Origin: Oceanococcus sp041619555
GTDB taxonomy: Bacteria > Pseudomonadota > Gammaproteobacteria > Nevskiales > Oceanococcaceae
Reading direction: 5' to 3'
Assembly: GCA_041619555.1 (NCBI GenBank)
Contig: JBFKDQ010000007.1
Coordinates: 27,742 to 91,741 of the forward strand
DNA length: 64,000 bases
Each line of letters opens with the position of its first letter. Position 1 is the first letter of the stretch. The notes under the pieces were generated by a model, which was not told the DNA's origin, did not search any database, and saw nothing but the letters and a program-made list of their open reading frames with translations. This document shows positions 43,416-52,765 of the stretch, in pieces. A program made the translations under genes and the position numbers.

Positions 43416-44489
43416 TCAGTCGCGCGGCAGCAGGCTCAGTTGCCGGCGCGCCTGCGCCACGATGCTTTCAATCAGCTCCGCCACCGGCGGCAAGGCATCA
43501 ATCACCGCCGCCACCTGACCGCTGGGCAGCACCCCTTCATCCGGCCGTCCCTCGACCATCGCTCGCTGGATCAACACCGGCGCATTGGCCGCCATCAGGG
43601 TCTGCACGGCCGCATCCCCCTCTTTGAGGGCCGCCAGCGCGGTCTTGAGCATGTGCATCACGGTCATGCCGGTATAAGCCTTCCAGTGCCAGGCGCTGCG
43701 CAAGGCCACGAACAAGCGGTGCAGCGGACCGCCCGATTCCAGCTGCAGCAGGAATGGGTTGTCGATCATGCGCTGCGGCATGCCATCCACCGCTTTAGAT
43801 GCCCGAATCTGCGCTGGATCCTTGACCTCGACGTATTTCTGCAAGGTTGCCGCCGGCACCGGGGATTCCGCGGTCATCAGAAACCGCGTACCCATCGCGA
43901 TCCCCGCCGCGCCATAAGCCAGGGCACCGGCCAGACCACGGCCATTGGAAAAGCCGCCCGCGGCCACCACCGGGACATCCACCGCATCGAGGACCTGAGG
44001 CAGCAGCAGGGTGGTCGGCACCGACCCGGTGTGGCCACCGCCTTCTCCCCCCTGAATGGTGATGATGTCCGCTCCCAACTGCACCGCCTTGATCGCATGC
44101 TTGACCGCACCCACCGTGGGCATGCACAGCACCCCTGCATCCTTGAAACGGGCGATGGTTTGCGCATCCGGCCCGCGGCCGTAACTCACCGCCCGCACCC
44201 GATCCTGATGCTTGAGCACCAGTTCGATCACCTCACGGGCATTGGGCTGGAACATGTGAAAGTTGACACCGAAAAGCTTGTCCGTCCCCGCCCGCACTTC
44301 GGCAATCGCGGCCTCCAGTTCCGGCGTCGACATGGTGGCGGCCGCCAGGAAGCCGAAGCCCCCTGCATTGGAGGTGGCGATCACCAGTTTCGCATCGGCG
44401 ACCCAACCCATGGCGGTCTGCACGATGGGGTACTCGCAGCCGAGCATTTCGGTGAGTTTGGTGTTCATTCCAGCCATGGGTGCATGCAT
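43416..44489 (-). CDS. ipdC: IpdC-like flavin enzyme (nitronate monooxygenase family)
   Basis: 357 aa, TIM-barrel FMN enzyme of the 2-nitropropane dioxygenase family: PIVQTAMGWVADAKLVIATS, GGEGGGHTGSVPTT (FMN phosphate) and AGGFSNGRGLAGALAYGAAG. In steroid degradation, IpdC is the member that introduces the ring double bond into 5OH-HIC-CoA; the gene context supports this assignment over general nitronate oxidation. Starts are ambiguous (ATG at 44489, 44477 or 44468); the first has almost no spacing from GAGG. Confidence 0.8.
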   Translation of the reverse strand: MHAPMAGMNTKLTEMLGCEYPIVQTAMGWVADAKLVIATSNAGGFGFLAAATMSTPELEAAIAEVRAGTDKLFGVNFHMFQPNAREVIELVLKHQDRVRAVSYGRGPDAQTIARFKDAGVLCMPTVGAVKHAIKAVQLGADIITIQGGEGGGHTGSVPTTLLLPQVLDAVDVPVVAAGGFSNGRGLAGALAYGAAGIAMGTRFLMTAESPVPAATLQKYVEVKDPAQIRASKAVDGMPQRMIDNPFLLQLESGGPLHRLFVALRSAWHWKAYTGMTVMHMLKTALAALKEGDAAVQTLMAANAPVLIQRAMVEGRPDEGVLPSGQVAAVIDALPPVAELIESIVAQARRQLSLLPRD

Positions 44490-44568
44490 CCTCGATGTTC
44501 AAGGCGCCCGCATCGCGGGCAAATTCAGGCAGTTTGCCTGCATTGATGCCCCGTCACTTCGCACATCT

Positions 44569-44582
44569 GGATGACGTCATCC
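44569..44582. promoter_or_regulatory. Palindrome upstream of ipdC
   Basis: A perfect 14-base palindrome GGATGACGTCATCC lies 80 bases before ipdC. A partial copy (GATGACGTCT, 44625-44634) lies 56 bases further upstream, between ipdC and the tetR end. Possible operator; no regulator is identified. Confidence 0.4.
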
Positions 44583-44660
44583 ATGGCCCACATAGATTCG
44601 CGCCGGACTTGGGCCCTGGTCCGTGATGACGTCTGATGCGCCGGCACTTTCCCGTTCCGA

Positions 44661-45269
44661 TCAGCCCCCGCGTCCTTCAATCGCCCCCAGCATGAGCTCG
44701 ATCGCCACCTCGCTGACCTCGGCCATGTCTTTTACATCCACATAGATGCCATCGATCAGCAGGTGACTCAAACCATGCAGGGTGGCCCAGCTGGCCTGCG
44801 CCATCCGCAACACCCGGCGCTCATCGCCGGCGCCTGCCGCCAACGCTGCCATCTGCCGCGCGTAACGCCGGAAGGTGGCATAGGCGATCTGTTGCAATTC
44901 TGCCGTCGGCGTGGTCTGTTTCCACAGACGACGCCCGAACATCAGATCGTAACGCTCGGCATCGCGGCGGGCGAAGTCGATGTAGTCGCCGACCAGCTGG
45001 CTCAAATTCTGCCGCTGCTTGCCGGGCTCGATGGCGAAATCCAGCAAGTCGTCCAGCTCCCGAAAACCTTGCGCCGCCAGCGCACACAGCAGGGCGTGCT
45101 TGTCCTTGAAATGGTGGTAGGGCGCGGTGCGGGAAACGCCGACCTGGTCCGCCAGCTTGCGCAGGCTCAGGCCCTCCACGCCCTCAGCCGCCAGCAGCGC
45201 GCGCGCCTCCCGCAGCAGGCTGCTGCGCAAATCGCCATGGTGATACTTTCTTTCGCTGTTCATGCGCAT
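44661..45269 (-). CDS. TetR-family repressor with WHG-type C-terminus
   Basis: 202 aa. N-terminal helix-turn-helix: YHHGDLRSSLLREARALLA, LSLRKLADQVGVSRTAPYHHF. The C-terminal domain carries WATLHGLSHLLIDG, the WHG-type ligand domain. Divergent from the FadH-like gene, with two palindromic operators in between, and at the end of the steroid gene block. It probably represses both itself and the flavoprotein and is induced by an acyl-CoA-like ligand. It is not clearly an orthologue of mycobacterial KstR2. Starts at 45269 or 45263. Confidence 0.88.
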   Translation of the reverse strand: MRMNSERKYHHGDLRSSLLREARALLAAEGVEGLSLRKLADQVGVSRTAPYHHFKDKHALLCALAAQGFRELDDLLDFAIEPGKQRQNLSQLVGDYIDFARRDAERYDLMFGRRLWKQTTPTAELQQIAYATFRRYARQMAALAAGAGDERRVLRMAQASWATLHGLSHLLIDGIYVDVKDMAEVSEVAIELMLGAIEGRGG

Positions 45270-45274
45270 CCAAT

Positions 45275-45289
45275 CTTGACAGCGTCAAG
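45275..45289. promoter_or_regulatory. TetR operator, site 1
   Basis: Palindrome CTTGACAGCGTCAAG (6-bp arms, 3-base centre), 5 bases upstream of the tetR start codon. Confidence 0.85.
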
Positions 45290-45302
45290 TTAGACTCGCT
45301 AT

Positions 45303-45317
45303 CTTGACGCTGTCAAG
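45303..45317. promoter_or_regulatory. TetR operator, site 2
   Basis: CTTGACGCTGTCAAG, the exact reverse complement of site 1, with start-to-start spacing of 28 bases. It lies 23 bases before the flavoprotein start, so the pair can block both divergent promoters. Confidence 0.85.
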
Positions 45318-45340
45318 TTCAGACCACGCCATCCATCCCA

Positions 45341-47386
45341 ATGAGTACGCCCGTCATGACCGCCACCTACCCCCACATGCTCGCCCCGCTGGATCTCGGC
45401 CACACCACACTGAAGAATCGCGTGGTCATGGGCTCCATGCACACGGGCCTGGAAGATCGACTGTGGCATCGGCAGAAACTGGCCGAGTATTTCGCCGAGC
45501 GTGCGCGCGGCGGCGTGGGCCTGATCATCACCGGCGGCTTCAACCCGAATCGCAAGGGCTGGTTCTATCCCTTTTCCGGCAGCATGCTCAATCACGCCGA
45601 TGCGCTCAGCCACCTGCCGGTCACCCACGCGGTGCACAAGGCCGGCGGCAAGATCTGCCTGCAATTGCTGCATGCCGGGCGCTACAGCTATGTGCCCTGG
45701 TCGCGCTCGGCCTCCGCGATCAAATCACCGATCAATCCCTTCAAGCCCAAGGCGATGAGCACCCGCGAGGTCGAACAGACGGTGAAGGATTTCGCCAAGG
45801 CCGCGAAGCTGGCAAAACGCGCCGGCTATGACGGCGTCGAGATCATGGGCAGCGAAGGCTATCTGATCAATCAGTTCACCTCCCCACGCACCAACAAGCG
45901 CACCGACAAGTATGGCGGCAGCAGCGAGAACCGCCTGCGCTTCCCGCAGGAAATCGTCGCCGCGGTGCGCAAGGCCTGTGGCGACGATTTCATCATCGTC
46001 TACCGGCTGTCGATGATCGACCTGGTGCCGGAAGGCTGCACGTTCGAGGAGACCCTGACCCTGGCCCGCGGCATCGAGGCGGCCGGCGCCAGTCTGATCA
46101 ACTCCGGCATCGGCTGGCACGAAGCCCGCGTCCCCACCATCGTCACTTCGGTGCCGCGCGCCGCCTTCGTCGACATCACCGCCCGGGTGAAGGAGGAAGT
46201 CGGCATTCCGGTGATCGCGTCCAACCGGATCAACACCCCGGAAGTGGCGGAAGAAATCATTGCTTCCGGCAAGGCAGACATGATTTCGATGGCCCGGCCA
46301 ATGCTGGCCGATGCCGACTTCGTCAACAAGGCGGCCAGCGGTCGCAGCGATGAAATCAATACCTGCATCGCCTGCAACCAGGCCTGCCTGGATCACACCT
46401 TCCAGCTCAAGCGGGCTTCTTGCCTGGTCAATCCGCGCGCCTGCCATGAAACCGAACTGGTCTACAAACCGGCGACCAAGGCCCGAAGAATTGCGGTGGT
46501 CGGCGCCGGTCCGGCCGGCCTGTCGGCCGCCACCGTCGCCGCCGAGCGCGGCCACAAGGTCACCTTGTTTGATGCCGATGATCGCATCGGCGGCCAGTTC
46601 AACATGGCGGCGCGGATTCCCGGCAAGGAAGAGTTCTGGGAGACCATCCGCTACTTCGGCAAAAGAATTGAACTCACCGGTGTCGAACTGAAGCTGGGTC
46701 AGCGTGTCAGCGCCGAAGAACTGGTCGAGGCCGGCTTCGAGGAAGTCATCGTCGCCACCGGCGTCAATCCCCGCACCCCGCCGATCGATGGCATCGAGCA
46801 CCCCATGGTGAAATCGTATATCGAGGTATTGCGCAAGGAAGCACCGGTCGGTCAGCGCGTCGCCATCATCGGCGCCGGCGGCATCGGTTTTGATGTCGGC
46901 GAGTATCTTGCCCATGACGACGCCCATGGCGAGCCCATGGCGGTGGCGCAATGGATGCGTGAATGGGGCTGCGAGCCGCAGAGCGATGAACCCGGCGGCC
47001 TGGGTCGCGCCGAACCGGCGCCTTCACCGCGGCAGATCTATCTGCTGCAGCGCAAGAGCAGCCAGCCCGGCAAGGATCTGGGCAAGACCTCCGGCTGGGT
47101 GCATCGCGCCACCCTGAAAGCCAAGGGCGTGCAGATGGTCGCCGGCGTCAGCTACAAGAAGATCGACGATGCCGGCCTGCATATCGAGGTCAATGGCAAG
47201 GAACAGCTGCTTGCGGTCGACAATGTGATCGTCTGCGCCGGCCAGGAATCCCGCCGTGAGCTCTACCCGGAAGAAGGCAGGCTCAACGGCACCGGTTTTC
47301 ATCTGATCGGCGGCGCCGAACTGGCGGCCGAACTCGATGCCAAACGGGCAATCCGCCAGGGCGCGGAACTGGCTGCCCGGCTGTAG
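45341..47386 (+). CDS. FadH-like NADH:flavin oxidoreductase / dienoyl-CoA reductase
   Basis: 681 aa. N-terminal old-yellow-enzyme TIM barrel (about residues 10-350: FGTLKNRVVMGSMHTG-type start, CLQLLHAGRYSY). A four-cysteine iron-sulfur site is seen in CIACNQACLDHTF and SCLVNPRAC. The C-terminal NAD(P)/FAD domains (about 385-680) have IAVVGAGPAGLSAA and VAIIGAGGIGFDVG. This is the 2,4-dienoyl-CoA reductase (FadH) architecture; in steroid clusters such enzymes reduce ring or acyl double bonds. It lies downstream of both TetR operators, so repression by TetR is likely. Confidence 0.88.
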   Translation: MSTPVMTATYPHMLAPLDLGHTTLKNRVVMGSMHTGLEDRLWHRQKLAEYFAERARGGVGLIITGGFNPNRKGWFYPFSGSMLNHADALSHLPVTHAVHKAGGKICLQLLHAGRYSYVPWSRSASAIKSPINPFKPKAMSTREVEQTVKDFAKAAKLAKRAGYDGVEIMGSEGYLINQFTSPRTNKRTDKYGGSSENRLRFPQEIVAAVRKACGDDFIIVYRLSMIDLVPEGCTFEETLTLARGIEAAGASLINSGIGWHEARVPTIVTSVPRAAFVDITARVKEEVGIPVIASNRINTPEVAEEIIASGKADMISMARPMLADADFVNKAASGRSDEINTCIACNQACLDHTFQLKRASCLVNPRACHETELVYKPATKARRIAVVGAGPAGLSAATVAAERGHKVTLFDADDRIGGQFNMAARIPGKEEFWETIRYFGKRIELTGVELKLGQRVSAEELVEAGFEEVIVATGVNPRTPPIDGIEHPMVKSYIEVLRKEAPVGQRVAIIGAGGIGFDVGEYLAHDDAHGEPMAVAQWMREWGCEPQSDEPGGLGRAEPAPSPRQIYLLQRKSSQPGKDLGKTSGWVHRATLKAKGVQMVAGVSYKKIDDAGLHIEVNGKEQLLAVDNVIVCAGQESRRELYPEEGRLNGTGFHLIGGAELAAELDAKRAIRQGAELAARL

Positions 47387-47435
47387 ATCCAGCGACCCCA
47401 GCGCCCACCGATCAGACCGCCAACCGGAACATCGC

Positions 47436-48110
47436 ATGCAAACCACAGAAACCGCCGACCGCATCATCCTCAACCCGGACGAACCGGCCAGCGCCGCGGT
47501 GATCTGGCTGCATGGCCTGGGCGCGGACGGCCATGATTTCGTGCCCATCGTGGCCGAACTCGGCCTGCCGCCTGCGCACCGGGTACGCTTCATCTTCCCG
47601 CATGCACCGGTGCGCTCCATCACCATCAATCGCGGCATGTCGATGCGGGCCTGGTTCGACATTCTCAGCCTGGAAAAACTCAGCCATCAGGATGAAGCCG
47701 GCATCGAGACCTCGCAGAACAGCGTGGAAACGCTGATCGGCGAACAGCTGGCCGCCGGCATCCCTGCCGCTCGGATCCTGCTCGCCGGATTTTCCCAGGG
47801 TGGCGCGATCGCGCTGCACACCGCGCTGCGCTACCCCCTGCCGCTGGCCGGCGTGCTCGCGCTATCGACCTTCCTGCCGGTGCATGAAACCCTGCTGCAG
47901 CAGCGTCATCCAGCCAATGGTGAAATCCCGATCCTGATGTGCCACGGCCGCCAGGACCCGGTGCTGCCACTGGCACTGGGCGAGTGGAGCCGCGACGTCC
48001 TGCAGGCGGCCGGTTATCCGCTGGAGTGGCAGGAGTATCCGATGCAGCATGCCGTCTGCCCGGCGGAAATCGAACGGATCGGCCGCTGGCTGAAGGAGCG
48101 CCTGCCCTAA
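47436..48110 (+). CDS. Carboxylesterase/phospholipase-like alpha/beta hydrolase
   Basis: 224 aa from the ATG at 47436. Family motifs of the YpfH/EstB carboxylesterases: VIWLHGLGADGHDFVPI, FPHAPVRSITIN, nucleophile elbow LAGFSQGGAIAL, Asp in CHGRQDPVLPL and His in YPMQHAVCPAEI. Cytoplasmic small-ester hydrolase. It lies 50 bases after the FadH-like gene and may be co-transcribed; the stop is close to that of the convergent pirin gene. Confidence 0.88.
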   Translation: MQTTETADRIILNPDEPASAAVIWLHGLGADGHDFVPIVAELGLPPAHRVRFIFPHAPVRSITINRGMSMRAWFDILSLEKLSHQDEAGIETSQNSVETLIGEQLAAGIPAARILLAGFSQGGAIALHTALRYPLPLAGVLALSTFLPVHETLLQQRHPANGEIPILMCHGRQDPVLPLALGEWSRDVLQAAGYPLEWQEYPMQHAVCPAEIERIGRWLKERLP

Positions 48111-48131
48111 GCCACCGGGCATGCGCGCGTA

Positions 48132-49001
48132 TCAATCGGTCAGGCGCCCGGCGCGATAATCGTCCAGCGCCTGCTCGATCTGCGCCCGGGTGTTCATCAC
48201 GAAGGGACCGGACTGCACGACGGGTTCATGCAGCGGACGGGCGGCCAGCAGAATCAGGCTTGCGCCTTGTGCACCGGCCCTGATCTCGACCACATCGCCG
48301 TCCGCCAGCACCCCGCAGGCAGCGGCGCCAAGCTCACGAGCCTCGGCATCCGCACCGATGCTCACCCTGCCTTCATAGACATACACAAAAGCACTGTAAT
48401 CACTGCGCACGGGCTGCAGGTGGCGTGCGCCCGGCAGCAACTGCAGATCGATGAACAGCGGATCGGTGGCCAGACTGCCATCGGCGTTGACCGGCGCCGT
48501 GAGTACCTGCGACTTCAGTTCGCAGCGCCCGGCAATGAGTTTGAGCTGGCCAGCGCCGGGCAGCGCCGCAACGGGAATCGCGCTGGCCGGGATATCGCGA
48601 TATTCCGCCGGTCGCATTTTCAGCCGCGCAGGCAGATTGAGCCACAGCTGAAATCCGCGCATGCGACCACTTTCCTGCTGCGGCATTTCCGAATGAATGA
48701 TGCCGCGACCGGCGGTCATCCACTGCACGCCACCGCTTTTCAGATCACCGATGTTGCCCAGATGATCCTCATGCCGCATGTGACCCTCCAGCATGTAGGT
48801 GACCGTTTCGAAGCCGCGGTGAGGATGCGGGGGAAAACCGGCAATGTAGTCATCCGGATTTTCGGTGCCAAATTCATCCAGCAGCAGAAAAGGGTCCAGT
48901 CGCAGCGATGCCGTGGCGCCGATCGAGCGGCGCAGCTTCACGCCGGCGCCATCGGATGTTTCCCGCCCGGGAATGATCTGCTTCAGTGTACGTGCGCTCA
49001 T
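48132..49001 (-). CDS. Pirin family protein
   Basis: 289 aa from the ATG at 49001 (the frame is open to 49088). A bicupin pirin: N-terminal cupin with HPHRGFETVTYML and HxH/E metal ligands (GFPPHPHRG, HSEMP), and a C-terminal cupin with FVYVYEGRVSIG. Bacterial pirins are iron-binding; some are quercetin dioxygenases or bind regulatory enzymes. Function here is unknown. An inverted-repeat element lies just upstream (49067-49130). Confidence 0.9.
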   Translation of the reverse strand: MSARTLKQIIPGRETSDGAGVKLRRSIGATASLRLDPFLLLDEFGTENPDDYIAGFPPHPHRGFETVTYMLEGHMRHEDHLGNIGDLKSGGVQWMTAGRGIIHSEMPQQESGRMRGFQLWLNLPARLKMRPAEYRDIPASAIPVAALPGAGQLKLIAGRCELKSQVLTAPVNADGSLATDPLFIDLQLLPGARHLQPVRSDYSAFVYVYEGRVSIGADAEARELGAAACGVLADGDVVEIRAGAQGASLILLAARPLHEPVVQSGPFVMNTRAQIEQALDDYRAGRLTD

Positions 49002-49066
49002 GCTCTTATCCTCGGCTACGGCAGCGGCCCCTTGCCGCCGCTCATTGTGAACCAACGGAACCAACG

Positions 49067-49130
49067 GGGGCGCACCACTTCCGCACATCGGGATTTGCGA
49101 TTGGCGCCGGCGAGTTGGTGGTGCGTCCCC
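49067..49130. repeat. Short element with inverted GGGG(A/G)CGCACCAC ends
   Basis: 64 bases flanked by GGGGGCGCACCAC (49067-49079) and GGTGGTGCGTCCCC (49117-49130). The same ends bound the element at 57953-58067. It lies between the pirin and merR genes and resembles a palindromic REP/miniature inverted-repeat element. Confidence 0.7.
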
Positions 49131-49133
49131 GAT

Positions 49134-49541
49134 TCATTGTTCTGCGACGCTCAGGCTGCGGATGATCGGACAGGGCTGCGCGGCATCGGTTTCCGCGCAT
49201 TGCGCCAGGACATGGCTCAGGGTGCTTCGCATCCGGCCAAGATCGGCAAGCTTGGCTTCGATCTGCTCCAGTCGGGCGGCGGCGATTTCCCGGATCGCCT
49301 GCCGATCCCTGCCGTCCTCCAGGCTCAGCAGGCCACCGATGTCCTGCAGCGAGAAACCCAGTTCCTGGGCGCGCTTGATAAACCGGATCCGCTGAATCAG
49401 TGTGAGCGGATAATGGCGGTAGCTTCCGACCCTGTCGGGCACCGGCAACAGACCTCGCTGCTGGTAATAGCGGATGGTTTCGACACCGACACCGGCTGCG
49501 CGAGCCAGCCGGCCAATGGTGAGTGTTGGCCGCTGTGTCAT
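49134..49541 (-). CDS. MerR-family metal regulator
   Basis: 135 aa. Helix-turn-helix: LTIGRLARAAGVGVETIRYYQQRGLL, then a dimerisation helix and a C-terminal metal loop LAQCAETDAAQPCPI. The pair of cysteines at the loop and the wording AQELGFSLQDI are MerR-like, but the third Cys of mercury-type MerR (in the LDDGTHC position) is Arg here (EDGRDR). Metal specificity is therefore uncertain; the divergent copper-type ATPase suggests copper. It overlaps the regulated promoter region upstream. Confidence 0.85.
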   Translation of the reverse strand: MTQRPTLTIGRLARAAGVGVETIRYYQQRGLLPVPDRVGSYRHYPLTLIQRIRFIKRAQELGFSLQDIGGLLSLEDGRDRQAIREIAAARLEQIEAKLADLGRMRSTLSHVLAQCAETDAAQPCPIIRSLSVAEQ

Positions 49542-49552
49542 CGTAGCTCCTC

Positions 49553-49584
49553 TTGACTCTGGGGTCGGCTACGGAGTTTAACCT
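49553..49584 (+). promoter_or_regulatory. MerR-type promoter/operator of the P-type ATPase
   Basis: TTGACT (49553-49558), a 20-base spacer and TAACCT (49579-49584). The over-long spacer with the imperfect dyad ACTC...GAGT (49556-49577) between the boxes is the hallmark of MerR-activated promoters. Confidence 0.75.
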
Positions 49585-49612
49585 AGTCATTCGCCCAGTC
49601 CAGGAGAGCCTC

Positions 49613-51808
<2,196 letters not shown>

Positions 51809-51814
51809 TCGCAA

Positions 51815-52765
51815 TCAGACCGGCGCCTGCGGTTCCATCAGGGCCTGGATGTGGGCGGTGGCCGATCGCCCCAGTGCGGACAGGGCATAGCCACCCTCCA
51901 GGGTCGATACCGCGCGCAGCCCCGCGCTGGCCACGGTCGCCTGCAGGATCTGGCGGGTCACCCAGGCGTAGTCGTCCTCGACCAGCCGCAACTCGGCCAG
52001 GGGATCCTCCGCATGCGCATCGAAACCGGCCGAGAACAGCAGCAGTTGCGGCGCGAAGTGCTGCAGATCCGGCAGCCAGCGCGCCGTGACTTCGCTGCGA
52101 AAAGCCGCCCCATCGGCACCTGGCGGCAGCAGGATATTGCTGAAATTAGGCGCCTCTTTGGCCGGCCCGCTGAGCGGATACAGGGGAAACTGATACGAGG
52201 AGCACAGCAGGATCCGTTCATCACCGGCGACGATGTCCGCCGTGCCGTTGCCGTAGTGCACGTCGAAATCGACGATCGCAACCCGCTTCAGGGCATGCAC
52301 TTCCAACGCGTGATAGGCGGCCACAGCAATGTGGTTGTAGAAACAGAAGCCCATGGCCTGGCGGCGCTCGGCGTGATGGCCCGGCGGCCGTGTATTGCAG
52401 AAGGCGGAACGCGCCTGTCCGCCGAGCACCATGTCGACCGCCGCCACCGCGGCCCCGGCCGCATGCGCTGCCGCATCCAGGCTATGACGATTCATCGACG
52501 TATCCGGATCGACCTGGATCAGGATCTGGTCCGCCTTGGGCGCGGCTGCGGCCAGTTCATCCAGATACAGCTGATCATGGGCATGGGCGAGTTGCGCATC
52601 GGTCGCCGGACCGGCCTCGCAATGCAACAGAAAATCGTACAGACCGGCCGCCTTGAGACGGTCCTCGATCGCGGCGATCCTGGCAGGCTGCTCGGGATGG
52701 CCGGGCCCCATGTCATGTCGCGGGCACACCGGATGGCTGAAATAGGCAGTCGCATTGGAACTCAT
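51815..52765 (-). CDS. Histone deacetylase-family protein (class II-like lysine deacetylase)
   Basis: 316 aa. Arginase-deacetylase fold: HPVCPRHDMGPGHPEQPARI, active-site RPPGHHAERRQAMGFCFYN, zinc ligands in DFDVHYGNGTADI and AGFDAHAEDPLAEL, and EGGYAL. All catalytic residues are intact. Its ATG overlaps the stop of the upstream Pat-type acetyltransferase (ATGA), so the pair is co-translated. The likely role is reversal of protein lysine acetylation, or polyamine/small-molecule deacetylation as an alternative. Confidence 0.92.
   Translation of the reverse strand: MSSNATAYFSHPVCPRHDMGPGHPEQPARIAAIEDRLKAAGLYDFLLHCEAGPATDAQLAHAHDQLYLDELAAAAPKADQILIQVDPDTSMNRHSLDAAAHAAGAAVAAVDMVLGGQARSAFCNTRPPGHHAERRQAMGFCFYNHIAVAAYHALEVHALKRVAIVDFDVHYGNGTADIVAGDERILLCSSYQFPLYPLSGPAKEAPNFSNILLPPGADGAAFRSEVTARWLPDLQHFAPQLLLFSAGFDAHAEDPLAELRLVEDDYAWVTRQILQATVASAGLRAVSTLEGGYALSALGRSATAHIQALMEPQAPV

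Noticed and set aside
44661..45269. TetR gene as orthologue of mycobacterial KstR2
   Set aside because: The operators (CTTGAC-N3-GTCAAG) and the WHG-type C-terminus differ from the KstR2 pattern as remembered, so only a generic TetR call is made.
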